Source: Curtobacterium citreum
GTDB taxonomy: Bacteria; Actinomycetota; Actinomycetes; Actinomycetales; Microbacteriaceae
Length of the DNA: 64,000 bases
NCBI RefSeq assembly: GCF_006715175.1
Contig: NZ_VFMQ01000001.1
Span: forward strand, 1,488,001-1,552,000
Reading direction: 5' to 3'
Below are positions 17,101-24,792 of the stretch, one piece after another (the first letter of the stretch is position 1; every line of letters begins with the position of its first letter). The position numbers and the translations under genes were made by a program. The notes below the pieces were generated by a model. That model was not told the DNA's origin. It ran no database searches and saw only the letters and a list, made by a program, of their open reading frames with translations.

Positions 17101-17471
17101 GCGAGGCGGGCGAGGTCGTGCCTCCAGTCCGGCTCCGGTGGGGTCTCGACCGGTGCGACGCGTCGCGGACCCGAGGCGGCTGCCAACGCGCGCGCGTTGA
17201 CGGTGAGGAGCGCGGCCGCGACGTGCTTGCAGTCGCCGCCGAGGGGGCAGGTGCAGGTGCTGCGGACCGGGCGGACGAAGTCCCCGCGGGCGAGCGTCGT
17301 CTCGACGCGGAGCTCGTACGGGTCGTCGGCGGACCCGGTGACGGTCGCGGTGACGGTGCCGTCGTCCTCGCGCCAGGCGGCGTCCTCGACCAGTCCCGCC
17401 CGCACGACGTCCCGCCCGCGCCCGAAGGTCTGCGGACCGACGAAGCGGATGACGTCGACGGCGTCGATCAT
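14163..17471 (-). CDS. SWIM zinc-finger SNF2-family helicase
   Basis: A 1102-residue protein. A SWIM zinc finger lies near residues 70-85 (CTCPLGGDCKH), followed by a long bacterial SNF2-associated region and a helicase core: DDMGLGKTLQ (about 658), DEAQFVKN (about 760), TGTPLENGLTDLW, VFSQF (about 955), and GGFGLTLTEADTVFVLDPWW with RTHRIGQTR (about 1045). Such proteins are putative DNA translocases; bacterial function is poorly known. ATG 17471 is used; a GTG five codons earlier is possible. It diverges from the LCP gene across two perfect palindromes. A CTGGAGGCRC copy (17118-17127) lies in the coding region. Confidence 0.9.
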   Translation of the reverse strand: MIDAVDVIRFVGPQTFGRGRDVVRAGLVEDAAWREDDGTVTATVTGSADDPYELRVETTLARGDFVRPVRSTCTCPLGGDCKHVAAALLTVNARALAAASGPRRVAPVETPPEPDWRHDLARLAGDDPQVAGPQGTPMGLQFELRDAVPSKLAARARAVGRALPSRARSVRLGVRPVTRSDAGNWVRGQLTWGTLPYSVNRLGLAPEQHAWFLQFAALHRAGQLAGLPGESDWVHLDDFQSPLLWPLLRQAPALGIAFVTGKREGGAVLGEQAQVLLDAVRSEDGLVLGASAVLDGRPAPDGAARTIGDHGVYVFRESPEFHVALAPTPAPVPEDQRRMLVDDVRITVPRAEVDEFLADWSPRLRGALGLVSSDGSVELPERRAPELVLTATFEPARAPRTDDRVHLQWRWQVDGRKDPVALHGPLPDLTGVRAADDPAVEAGSDPVTTAAGPGGGLAWFEDGTIDGADVAVFANELLPALPGHGVRTVVQGERQDYERLTGRPHIKVTTMPSDKHDWFDLGIFVTVNGKQVPFTPLLRALANRDRRMKLIDSSYLSLSDPAFDRLKELIEEARDLEEWEPDAPLTVTPLQAGLWSEFDQLADETEHDERWQRIAAGLLDATPPGDVPVPDTVHAELRPYQHAGYAWLRFLREHGIGGVLADDMGLGKTLQVLAMIAAARRDEPDAPPFLVVAPTSVVGNWADEAARFVPSLTVTTVTATSLKDPARVVKAAAGSDVVVTSYALLRLDAAEYRETRWSALVLDEAQFVKNPQSQTHRAAAELGAPVTFAITGTPLENGLTDLWALFHVAAPGLLSSWSRFGDDYVKPLGSPDLRGEARAELTARLRRRIRPLMLRRTKESVAADLPPKQEQVVRVTLDPAHRALYETTLNRERLKVLDLIDDLARNRMIVFRSLTLLRMLALSPALVQETEEPVPSAKLELLLDELEQLAAEGRRALVFSQFTTFLRMVAEALDARGVGYEYLDGSTRKRPQVIERFRSGTAPAFLISLKAGGFGLTLTEADTVFVLDPWWNPAAESQAVDRTHRIGQTRSVNVQRFIAEDTIEEKVLALAAKKAELFATMIDDDALFADDLTADDIRSLLT

Positions 17472-17543
17472 CGGGACGGCTGGCACGGGACCATCGTGCC
17501 AGCCGCCACCGACTGCGAATCCCCGCAGGCCGATCCGGTGCGG

Positions 17544-17583
17544 CGGAACCGCGCGGTTCCGCGGGCCACAGCCGAGGCTGTGG
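17544..17583. promoter_or_regulatory. Twin perfect palindromes between SNF2 and LCP genes
   Basis: CGGAACCGCGCGGTTCCG (17544-17561) and CCACAGCC-GA-GGCTGTGG (17566-17583) sit four bases apart in the divergent intergenic region. They could be operators or RNA hairpins. Confidence 0.5.
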
Positions 17584-17637
17584 AGGAGCGCAGGCCCGGT
17601 CCGAGGCAGGTCCCCGGCTCCCTGTCGGGCGCGACCG

Positions 17638-17643
17638 TACAGT
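17638..17643 (+). promoter_or_regulatory. -10 element for LCP gene
   Basis: TACAGT 29 bases before the ATG, with a GGAGG SD at 17662-17666, so this transcript would have a short leader. Confidence 0.5.
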
Positions 17644-17672
17644 GCGGGCACCCACCGAGCCGGAGGAACCCG

Positions 17673-19028
17673 ATGGACCAGCAGCACGCACCGCGACCCG
17701 CCGCACACCGCCGTGCCCCGAGTCCGGGACGCCGACTCCGACGTCGGGTGCTGCTCGGGGTCTCGGCCGTGGCCGCCCTGGCGTTGGTCGGCGGTGGGGT
17801 CGCCGTCGCGCGGACGGTCGTCGACCTGGACACCGGCATCCACCGCTCGGACATCCACCTGCCGGTCGCCGGGGCGTCCGCGAGCAGCAGTGCGGTGCCG
17901 CAGGCCGAGGGGGAGTCGAACATCCTGGTGATGGGGCTCGACAGCCGTCGGGACGAGGACGGGAACGTGCTGCCCGCTGCGACCTACCAGGCGCTGCACG
18001 CCGGGGACGGCTCGGACGGCGGGTACAACACGAACGTCCTCATGCTCATCCACATCCCCGCGGGCGGGGGTCCTGCGGTCGGCATCTCGATCCCGCGTGA
18101 CGACTGGACGACGCTCCCCGGGGCGCCGGACGGGAACGCCGAGGGGAAGATCAAGCAGGCGTACGGGTACGAGCTCGACCAGACACTGCGGCACATCGTG
18201 AACACCGAGCCCGGGGTGTCGCACGACGACGCGTACCAGCAGGCCCGGTCGGCCGCGCGGCAGGAGGAGATCACGACGGTGTCGCAGTTCCTGGGCGGCG
18301 TGCCGATCAACCACTTCATCGAGGTCACGATGGCGGCGTTCTACGACATCGCCCAGGCCGTGCAGCCGATCCAGGTCTGCCTGAACGAGACGACGTCCGA
18401 CACGTACTCCGGGGCGGACTTCCACAAGGGGCTGCAGTCGCTCGACGCCGCGCAGGCGCTGTCGTTCGTGCGGCAGCGGCGGGACACGAGCGGGTCGGGC
18501 GTCGAGCTGACCGACCTGGACCGGGAGCGCCGCGAGCAGGCGTTCATCGTCGCCCTTGCCTACAAGCTCCGTCACGAGGACGTGCTGACGAACTTCCCGC
18601 TCGTGCAGCACCTGATCGACACCGCGAAGCAGGACATCGCCCTCGACTCCGGGTTCGACCTGCTGTCGTTCGCGGGGGACGCGCAGCGCTTCGCCGGAGG
18701 CGGGATCACGTTCCAGACGCTGCCGATCGTCCGGTACGGGGTCGAGGACGGGCAGGACGTGAACATCGTCGACCTCGCGCAGGTCCGGTCCACGACGGCG
18801 GCGCTCATCGCGGCGTCCGACCACCCGGCGGCGACGCAGTCGACCACGCCGAGCACCGCGACCACACCGAGCACCGGAGCTGCACAGGGCACCGCCGGCA
18901 CGGGGGGCGCCGCCGGGCAGGGCGCCGGGGCGGCCCAGGGCGCGCCGACCACGTCAGGGGTCCCCTCGACGACGACCACGAGCGCCGCGCAGCCGCTGGC
19001 GTCCGGCGGCATCCCCTGCGTGAACTGA
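17673..19028 (+). CDS. LytR-CpsA-Psr (LCP) family protein
   Basis: A 451-residue membrane-anchored enzyme of the family that attaches glycopolymers to peptidoglycan. After a basic cytoplasmic start comes one membrane helix (about residues 26-46), then the extracellular LCP domain: ILVMGLDSRRD (about 90-100), TNVLMLIHI, GISIPRDDW with the conserved Arg and Asp residues, and later FVRQRRD. The C-terminal 70 residues are a Thr/Ala/Gly-rich tail ending in IPCVN, likely a wall-spanning or disordered segment. An SD, GGAGG, precedes the ATG by six bases. Confidence 0.92.
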   Translation: MDQQHAPRPAAHRRAPSPGRRLRRRVLLGVSAVAALALVGGGVAVARTVVDLDTGIHRSDIHLPVAGASASSSAVPQAEGESNILVMGLDSRRDEDGNVLPAATYQALHAGDGSDGGYNTNVLMLIHIPAGGGPAVGISIPRDDWTTLPGAPDGNAEGKIKQAYGYELDQTLRHIVNTEPGVSHDDAYQQARSAARQEEITTVSQFLGGVPINHFIEVTMAAFYDIAQAVQPIQVCLNETTSDTYSGADFHKGLQSLDAAQALSFVRQRRDTSGSGVELTDLDRERREQAFIVALAYKLRHEDVLTNFPLVQHLIDTAKQDIALDSGFDLLSFAGDAQRFAGGGITFQTLPIVRYGVEDGQDVNIVDLAQVRSTTAALIAASDHPAATQSTTPSTATTPSTGAAQGTAGTGGAAGQGAGAAQGAPTTSGVPSTTTTSAAQPLASGGIPCVN

Positions 19029-19091
19029 GGCGTCCGCTGATGGTCCGATCAGGAACGGCCCGCGGGGTCGTGCCGACCCGTGCGCCGGGTC

Positions 19092-19097
19092 TACAGT
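19092..19097 (+). promoter_or_regulatory. -10 element for the M-box transcript
   Basis: TACAGT 13 bases upstream of the first M-box stem, placing the RNA start just before the riboswitch. Confidence 0.5.
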
Positions 19098-19110
19098 CGT
19101 CCCTGCAAGG

Positions 19111-19279
19111 CGCCCTCCGTTCGCTGAGGCTCCTTCGTGGATACATGCCAGCGACCCCGAACGTCGAGAGACGCCACGGGTCAGGACAGGCCTCCCCGGC
19201 GCAAGGGGTTGCCCCGACTGGCTCCCGCACACGGCGGGTCGACGTCACGGAGTGCTGAAGGTCTGACGTGGGAGTGGCG
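19111..19279 (+). ncRNA. M-box (ykoK) magnesium riboswitch
   Basis: The leader of the NRAMP-related gene matches the M-box. The closing stem is visible: CGCCCTCC (19111-19118) pairs with GGAG-T-GGCG (19271-19279). Conserved blocks occur in order: GTTCGCTGAGGCTCC, GGATACATGCCAGCG, GTCGAGAGACGCCACGGGTC with the trailing AGGACAG, and near the 3' end AGTGCTGAAGGTCTGACG. M-boxes bind magnesium and switch off Mg transporter genes. A short hairpin, GACCGGG-TC-CCCGGTC (19281-19296), follows and may be part of the expression platform. I matched this from memory of the consensus. Confidence 0.85.
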
Positions 19280-19337
19280 TGACCGGGTCCCCGGTCCGCC
19301 GGGCGCTGCGCGCGACCGACGGAACGGGAGGTGTGCC

Positions 19338-19391
19338 ATGAGCAGTGACCATCACAGGTCGTCCTCCGACGCGCCTCCCTCACGATCCTGA
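19338..19391 (+). CDS. Possible leader peptide (17 aa) after the M-box
   Basis: A 17-residue frame, MSSDHHRSSSDAPPSRS, with a good SD (GGGAGG, seven bases before ATG). It lies between the M-box and the transporter gene, 284 bases before the transporter start. Proline-containing leader peptides take part in Mg sensing in some enteric mgt leaders; here that is only an analogy. Translation is plausible from the SD, but there is no further proof. Confidence 0.4.
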   Translation: MSSDHHRSSSDAPPSRS

Positions 19392-19554
19392 CGTCGACCG
19401 TCGCCGTGTGACCCGTCCGTCCCCACCCCCGGGCCGGAGGGGCCGTCGCGTGCGCCGGTGACCGCCGTCCGCCCGCACGAAGCGTGGCGGACGTGCCCCG
19501 CGCCTCCCGTCCGGCCCGCCCAACCCGCCGGACGGACGGCCGCGCCTCCCGTGC

Positions 19555-19635
19555 GCCGCGACCGACGGCCGCCCTGCGCGCCGCGACCGACGGCAGCCCT
19601 GCGCGCCGCAACCGACGGCGCCCCCTGCGCCGCGC
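19555..19635 (+). repeat. 25-bp tandem repeats in the NRAMP leader
   Basis: Units beginning GCCGCGACCGACGG and ending CCCTGCGC repeat at 19555, 19580 and 19605 (the last one base longer), with a fourth partial. They lie between the leader ORF and the transporter gene. Confidence 0.7.
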
Positions 19636-19675
19636 CCCGTCGCCGCGCCCATCTCCTCCCGGAACGGAACCCGCC

Positions 19676-21364
19676 ATGACCACCGCACCCGACACCCGTC
19701 CCACCGCCGTCCTCGACAGCGCCCACCTCGGCGACATCCAGGGCGCCTTCGGCACGATCCGCGTCGACGACACCGCCCGTCGCACCGGCCTCCGCCGAAA
19801 GCTCCGCACGCTCGTCGCGATCGTCGGCCCCGGCCTCATCGTGATGGTCGGCGACAACGACGCCGGCGCGTTCGGCACCTACACGCAGGCCGGCCAGGAC
19901 GACGGGACCTCGCTGCTCTGGACCCTGCTGCTGCTCGTCCCCGTCCTGTACGTCAACCAGGAGATGGTGCTCCGGCTCGGGGCGGTCACCGGCGTGGGGC
20001 ACGCGAAGCTCATCACCGCGCGGTTCGGACGCTTCTGGGGAGCCTTCAGCGTGGTCGACCTGTTCGTCCTCAACGCGATGACGATCGTCACCGAGTTCAT
20101 CGGCATCAGCCTCGGGCTCCGGTACCTCGGGTTGCCCGAGGTCCCCGGCGTGGTCGCCGCGGCCGTGCTCGTCATCGCCGCGGTGAGCACCGGGTCCTTC
20201 CGCCGGTTCGAGCGGCTCTGCATGGTGCTCATCGCCGGCTCGCTCGTGCTCGTGCCGCTGTCGTTCCTCGCCCACCCCGCAGCGGGGGCGGTCGTGCACG
20301 GGTTCCTCGTCCCGGGCTTCCCGCGTGGTGCCGACCTGTCCACCGTGATGCTCCTGGTGATCGGCATCGTCGGCACCACCGTGGCGCCGTGGCAGCTGTT
20401 CTTCCAGCAGTCGTACGTCATCGACAAGCGGATCACGCCGCGCTTCATGGGCTACGAGAAGGTCGACCTGGTGATCGGCATCGTGATCGTCGTGCTCGGC
20501 GGCGCGATCCTGATGACCGTGCCCGCCGCGGTGTTCGGCGGGCACGCCGGCGCCGGGCACTTCACGGACGCCGGTGGGGTCGCCGTCGGGATCGGGCACG
20601 CGGTCGGGCACCTCGCCGGGGTGCTGTTCGCGATCGCGCTCATCGACGCGTCCGTCATCGGCGCCGCGGCCGTGGGGCTGTCGACGTCGTACGCCCTCGG
20701 GGACGTGCTCGGCATGCGGCACTCGCTGCACCGCTCGGTCCGGGACGCGAAGGGCTTCTACGCCGTGTTCGCCGGGGTGCTCGCGCTCGCCGCCGCGGTG
20801 GTGCTGGTACCCGGGAGCCCGCTCGGCCTGATCACCGTCGGGGTGCAGGTGCTCGCCGGGGTGCTGCTGCCGTCGGCGACGGTGTTCCTGCTGCTCCTGT
20901 GCACGGACCGGGCGGTGCTCGGGCCGTGGGTGAACGGACGGTGGCTGACGCGCTTCACCGCCGCGGTGGTGGCGGTGCTCGTGGTGCTCTCGCTCGTGCT
21001 GACGGTGAGCGTCGTGTTCCCCGCGATCACGAGCCGGCAGGTGACCGACGTGCTGCTCGGGGGAGCGGCACTGTCGGTGGCCGTCGGGGTGGTCTTCACG
21101 GTGCGGACGCAGCGGGGTCGCTCGGGTGCGGTCTCGGGGACGCGCACCGGTGGCGGTCCGGTGGGTGGTGCGGTCGCCGGCCTGGAGGCACGGGTCACCT
21201 CCGCCACGGACCGCGCGTCGTGGCGCATGCCGCCGGTCGAGCAGCTGCCGGCGCCCCAGCTGTCGCCGGGTCGTCGGCTCGGGCTGACCGCGCTGCGGGT
21301 GTACCTGGTGGTCGCGGTGGTGCTCGTGGTCGTCCGGGTCGTGCAGCTGGCGCTCGGACACTGA
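19676..21364 (+). CDS. NRAMP-related transporter, probably for magnesium
   Basis: A 562-residue protein with about 11-12 membrane segments and the NRAMP fold. The canonical DPGN of helix 1 is replaced by DAGA (GDNDAGAF, residues 59-66), and the MPH motif of helix 6 is replaced by APW (GTTVAPW, 233-239), so the Met that confers preference for Mn/Fe is absent. Loss of that Met is known from NRAMP-related magnesium transporters. Together with the upstream M-box, magnesium is the likely substrate. The C-terminal cytoplasmic loop carries a CTGGAGGCRC copy (read as GLEAR). The start has only a weak SD, GGAAC. Confidence 0.85.
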   Translation: MTTAPDTRPTAVLDSAHLGDIQGAFGTIRVDDTARRTGLRRKLRTLVAIVGPGLIVMVGDNDAGAFGTYTQAGQDDGTSLLWTLLLLVPVLYVNQEMVLRLGAVTGVGHAKLITARFGRFWGAFSVVDLFVLNAMTIVTEFIGISLGLRYLGLPEVPGVVAAAVLVIAAVSTGSFRRFERLCMVLIAGSLVLVPLSFLAHPAAGAVVHGFLVPGFPRGADLSTVMLLVIGIVGTTVAPWQLFFQQSYVIDKRITPRFMGYEKVDLVIGIVIVVLGGAILMTVPAAVFGGHAGAGHFTDAGGVAVGIGHAVGHLAGVLFAIALIDASVIGAAAVGLSTSYALGDVLGMRHSLHRSVRDAKGFYAVFAGVLALAAAVVLVPGSPLGLITVGVQVLAGVLLPSATVFLLLLCTDRAVLGPWVNGRWLTRFTAAVVAVLVVLSLVLTVSVVFPAITSRQVTDVLLGGAALSVAVGVVFTVRTQRGRSGAVSGTRTGGGPVGGAVAGLEARVTSATDRASWRMPPVEQLPAPQLSPGRRLGLTALRVYLVVAVVLVVVRVVQLALGH

Positions 21365-21435
21365 GGGGTCTGGGATCCTGCTGTCCCGTTCTGGGGGAGA
21401 CGGACGACGGGTGTCGGGTGCAGGATCGAGGCGTG

Positions 21436-21882
21436 ATGCATTCCCTGGTGTACATGAGCTCGGCGACCGAGCCGTTCGACGAGGACGCGCTCGCCGAGGT
21501 CCTCGAGCACGCCCGCCGACGCAACACCGAGGACGGACTGACGGGGATGCTCGTGCACCGCGGGGGGCGCTTCATGCAGCTCCTCGAGGGGCCCTACGAC
21601 GCCGTGCTCGCCACCTACGCCCGGATCGTCGCCGACGGTCGGCACGACGAGGTCCGCCTGCTCGTCGAGGAGAGCGTCCACACCCGACGGTTCCCGGACT
21701 GGTCGATGGCGTACGACCGGGAGTCCGACGGCGTGCCGGTGCCCGAGGGCTTCAGCACGTTCCTCGACGAGGGGGACCGCAGCGCCGACCAGAGCCGGCC
21801 GCGGGAGCTCCTGCGCTGGTTCCGGAACCACCCGATGGCCGATCCGACCGCGGCGAAGGGCAAGCACCGCCGCGAGATGTGA
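21436..21882 (+). CDS. BLUF-domain blue-light photoreceptor
   Basis: A 148-residue protein with a single FAD-binding BLUF domain and a short C-terminal extension. The key residues Tyr6, Asn30, Gln48, Trp89 and Met91 fall at the same spacing as AppA Tyr21, Asn45, Gln63, Trp104 and Met106, so photochemistry is expected to be intact. There is no attached EAL, GGDEF or cyclase domain, so it must signal through a partner; none is obvious nearby. A weak purine-rich region precedes the ATG. The charged C-terminal tail (about residues 110-148) may mediate partner binding. Confidence 0.9.
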   Translation: MHSLVYMSSATEPFDEDALAEVLEHARRRNTEDGLTGMLVHRGGRFMQLLEGPYDAVLATYARIVADGRHDEVRLLVEESVHTRRFPDWSMAYDRESDGVPVPEGFSTFLDEGDRSADQSRPRELLRWFRNHPMADPTAAKGKHRREM

Positions 21883-21931
21883 GGCGCACGGCACCGTCCG
21901 TCGTCCGGTCCGTCGTGTTCGTCCTCCGGTC

Positions 21932-21937
21932 CATACT
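21932..21937 (+). promoter_or_regulatory. Leaderless-type -10 for the 21944 gene
   Basis: CATACT six bases before GTG 21944, with no SD. Confidence 0.5.
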
Positions 21938-21943
21938 GGTCGG

Positions 21944-22249
21944 GTGACGACACTGCGAGGCACGATCCGCTCCACCGAGACCCGCGAGGCCGACGGATTC
22001 GCCGACTCCGTGGTCACGGCCAAGGAGGTCGCGATCGCGAACCTCGACCTGGACGGCTTCGCGCTGCAGCAGACGAACGCGGTCGAGAGCAAGGCCACGG
22101 GCGAGACGACCATCCGCGCGACGGCCCGTTCCACGGCGACGAAGCCGCACGAGGCGTCCGGGCCGGACTACGACGCGGCACTCCGGGCCTACCGCGAGTC
22201 CGTCCCCGAGGGGTGGCAGGTCCAGCACGTCTGGGTCGTCGAGGAGTAG
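21944..22249 (+). CDS. Hypothetical protein (101 aa)
   Basis: A 101-residue soluble protein starting with GTG right after a leaderless-type promoter. It is Thr/Ala-rich with no hydrophobic segments; the end, YRESVPEGWQVQHVWVVEE, is the most structured-looking part. I do not recognise the family. It converges with an amino-acid permease gene after a 38-base gap. Confidence 0.7.
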   Translation: MTTLRGTIRSTETREADGFADSVVTAKEVAIANLDLDGFALQQTNAVESKATGETTIRATARSTATKPHEASGPDYDAALRAYRESVPEGWQVQHVWVVEE

Positions 22250-22287
22250 TCCCGACACGGTCGCGCCGCCGCCGTACCGCGCAGGGC

Positions 22288-23706
22288 TCAGCGCTCGCGG
22301 CTGGGCTGCGCGAGCTTGCTGTGCTTCCGCGAGTACCCGAAGTACACGCCGAGGCCGATCGCGAACCAGATCGCGAAGCGCACCCAGGTCTCCCACTGCA
22401 GGAACGTCACGAGCCACAGCGACGCGATGATGCCGATGATCGGCACGACCGGCATGAGGGGCAGCCGGAACTGGCGGTCGAGGTCGGGCTGCCGGTAGCG
22501 CAGCACGATCACGGCGGAGCAGACGACCACGAACGCGAGCAGGATGCCGATGTTCGTCAGCTCGGCGACGATCCCGATCGGCAGGACACCGGCGAGCACC
22601 GCCGACGCCACACCGAGGATCCACGTGACCCGGGTCGGGACGTGGCGCTTCGGGTCGGTCTTCGCGAACCACTTCGGCATGAGGCCGTCGCGGCTCATCG
22701 AGAACCAGACGCGCGAGGCCCCGAGCATGAACGTGATCAGGACGGTCACGATGCCGACGATGGCGCCGATCGCGATGACGTTCGCGACGCCGCCGAGCCC
22801 GACCGAGGCGAACGCGGACGAGAACCCGGAAGCCGGGTCGATGTCGGTGTACTTCTGCATGCCGGTGAGCACCAGGGTGGCCAGCACGTACAGGACCATC
22901 GCGATGCCGAGGGACAGCAGGATCGCCTTCGGCATGTGCTTGCGGGCGTCGGTGGACTCCTCGGCGGCGGTCGACATCGCGTCGTAGCCGAACACGGCGA
23001 AGAACACCGTCGCGGCGCCGGTCATCACGCCGCCGAACCCGAACGGGAAGTACGGGTCGTAGTTGGCGCTGTTGATGTGGAACACCCCGAGCACGATGAT
23101 GAGCACCACCAGCGCGACCTTGATGCCGACGGCGACGAACTCGAAGCGTGCGGCGCTGCGGATGCCGCGGGTCAGGACGAACGCGGTGAGCAGGCAGAGG
23201 ACGATCGCGAAGACGTCGACCACGTGGCCGTCGCCGGTGCCGGGCGCGCCGAGCATCCAGGCGGGCAGGTCGATGCCGAACTGGCCGACCAGGAACCCGA
23301 CGTACCCGGAGATGCCGATCGCCACGACGGCGACGATCGCGGTGTACTCGAGCAGCAGGTCCCAGCCGATGAACCACCCGACCACCTCGCCGAGCACGGC
23401 GTACCCGTACGTGTAGGCGCTGCCCGCCTTCGGGATGAGCCCGGCGAACTCGGCGTACGACAGGGCGGCGGCGGCGCTCGCGATCCCGGCGACGAGGAAG
23501 CTGATGAGGACGGCGGGCCCGGCGACGCCGTTCGCGACCGTGCCGGCGAGGGTGAAGATGCCCGCGCCGATGATCCCGCCGACGCCGATCGCGGTGAGCT
23601 GCCAGAGGCCGAGGTGCCGTTTCAGGCCGCCGCTGCCCTCGCCGGTCTCGTCGTCGATCGCGTCGATCGGCTTCCGTCGGAAGATGCCCTGTGTCGTCGT
23701 CGTCAC
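22288..23706 (-). CDS. APC-family amino-acid permease (CAT/YfnA type)
   Basis: A 472-residue transporter with about 12 membrane segments. GVGGIIGAGIFTLAG (about 41-55) is the APC substrate-binding motif in helix 1, and AFSYAEF-like ALSYAEFAGLIPKAGSAYTY follows in helix 2-3. The sequence resembles cationic amino-acid transporters of the YfnA/CAT subgroup. FGYDAMSTAAEE and ASRVWFSMSRDGLMPKWF are further family hallmarks. The start codon is GTG, six bases after a CAGAAT hexamer. The specific amino acid cannot be assigned. Confidence 0.9.
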   Translation of the reverse strand: MTTTTQGIFRRKPIDAIDDETGEGSGGLKRHLGLWQLTAIGVGGIIGAGIFTLAGTVANGVAGPAVLISFLVAGIASAAAALSYAEFAGLIPKAGSAYTYGYAVLGEVVGWFIGWDLLLEYTAIVAVVAIGISGYVGFLVGQFGIDLPAWMLGAPGTGDGHVVDVFAIVLCLLTAFVLTRGIRSAARFEFVAVGIKVALVVLIIVLGVFHINSANYDPYFPFGFGGVMTGAATVFFAVFGYDAMSTAAEESTDARKHMPKAILLSLGIAMVLYVLATLVLTGMQKYTDIDPASGFSSAFASVGLGGVANVIAIGAIVGIVTVLITFMLGASRVWFSMSRDGLMPKWFAKTDPKRHVPTRVTWILGVASAVLAGVLPIGIVAELTNIGILLAFVVVCSAVIVLRYRQPDLDRQFRLPLMPVVPIIGIIASLWLVTFLQWETWVRFAIWFAIGLGVYFGYSRKHSKLAQPSRER

Positions 23707-23813
23707 GCGCCCATTCTGCTCCTGCGGCGGGCTCCGTGTCAGGCGGGCGGCGGATCGGCACGCGTGGAGTCGTCCGCGCAGACGCCGGCAGCCGCGCGGT
23801 GTACACCGGACGC

Positions 23814-24305
23814 ATGCGCCACCCCGCGAGGACCGAACCCGGACCCGGCCAGGAGTCCGTCTGGGACTACCCCCGACCGCCCGCCGTCGAACCCGTGCCC
23901 GAGCGCGTGGTCGTCCGGCTCGGCGGCACGGTCGTGGTCGACACGACGGACGCGGTGCGGGTGCTCGAGACGTCGCACCCGCCGGTGTACTACGTGCCGA
24001 TGGCGGACCTCGAGCTGCGGCCGGCCCCCGGCGCGAGCATGTGCGAGTTCAAGGGCCGCGCGCGCTACTTCGACGTGGTCGGTGGGGACGGGGTCGTCGC
24101 TCCTCGGGCCGCGTGGAACTACCCGACGCCGGAGCCCGGGTACGAGTCGCTCCGGGACCGCGTCGCGCTGTACCCGTCGGCGATGGACTCGTGCGAGGTC
24201 GGCGGCGAGGTGGTGCAGGCGCAGGAGGGCGACTTCTACGGCGGGTGGATCACCTCGAAGATCGTGGGACCGTTCAAGGGCGGCCCGGGCACCCTCGGCT
24301 GGTGA
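23814..24305 (+). CDS. DUF427 domain protein
   Basis: A 163-residue protein with the DUF427 fold. Signature parts are SVWDYPRPP near the N-terminus, RVLETSHPPVYYVP (about 58-71), MCEFKGRARYFDVV, AAWNYPTPEPGYESLRDRVALYP and DFYGGWITS. ATG 23814 is chosen because upstream sequence belongs to the divergent permease promoter. The family function is unknown. A GC-rich hairpin, GTCCGCGG-TC-CCGCGGAC (24358-24375), separates it from the convergent gene downstream. Confidence 0.9.
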   Translation: MRHPARTEPGPGQESVWDYPRPPAVEPVPERVVVRLGGTVVVDTTDAVRVLETSHPPVYYVPMADLELRPAPGASMCEFKGRARYFDVVGGDGVVAPRAAWNYPTPEPGYESLRDRVALYPSAMDSCEVGGEVVQAQEGDFYGGWITSKIVGPFKGGPGTLGW

Positions 24306-24357
24306 CCGCACGACCGACGTGCGCGGCGGGGCGGACGCTGCCCCGATCCTCCCGCCC

Positions 24358-24375
24358 GTCCGCGGTCCCGCGGAC
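24358..24375. terminator. Short perfect hairpin between convergent genes
   Basis: GTCCGCGG and CCGCGGAC pair around two bases, between the DUF427 gene and a convergent membrane protein gene. Confidence 0.4.
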
Positions 24376-24377
24376 CG

Positions 24378-24710
24378 TCAGCCGCGCGCGTAGGGCGACC
24401 AGAACGGCGGTGGGAACGCGCCGCCCGTGGCGAACGACAGGACCTGCCAGACCAGCATCACCAGGCCGGCCGTCCCGAGCACCAGGCCGACCCACGACCA
24501 GACCCGGACGGCACGTCGACGACCGGCGATGCGGAGCGCACGCACGCCGCTGAGGACGCAGACGATCCCGAACGCCGCAGCGAGGAACACGTGCTGGCCT
24601 CGACCGGCGGCGGGCACGATGATCCCCATCCACACCGCGACGGGGCCGAGCAGCACGGCGACGGTCGCGGGCACGGCGGGCGGTTCGGTGTCCCGTCGGG
24701 CTCCTCCCAT
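24378..24710 (-). CDS. Small three-helix membrane protein
   Basis: A 110-residue protein with membrane segments near residues 17-34, 42-60 and 72-92 and a short, proline- and aromatic-rich tail (FPPPFWSPYARG). The ATG lies six bases after TAGGTT on the minus strand, a leaderless-type promoter. The family is not recognised. Confidence 0.65.
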   Translation of the reverse strand: MGGARRDTEPPAVPATVAVLLGPVAVWMGIIVPAAGRGQHVFLAAAFGIVCVLSGVRALRIAGRRRAVRVWSWVGLVLGTAGLVMLVWQVLSFATGGAFPPPFWSPYARG

Positions 24711-24792
24711 GCCCTGAACCTACCGACGCGGAACGACCCTGTCCGTCGGCGGCACGCGGGCGGGGCCGCCGAGTTCCGAGCACGATGGAGGC

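Noticed and set aside
14530..17706. Long minus-strand frame overlapping the SNF2 helicase
   Set aside because: Arg/Pro/Ala-rich shadow in another frame; all SWIM and SNF2 motifs are in the frame annotated.
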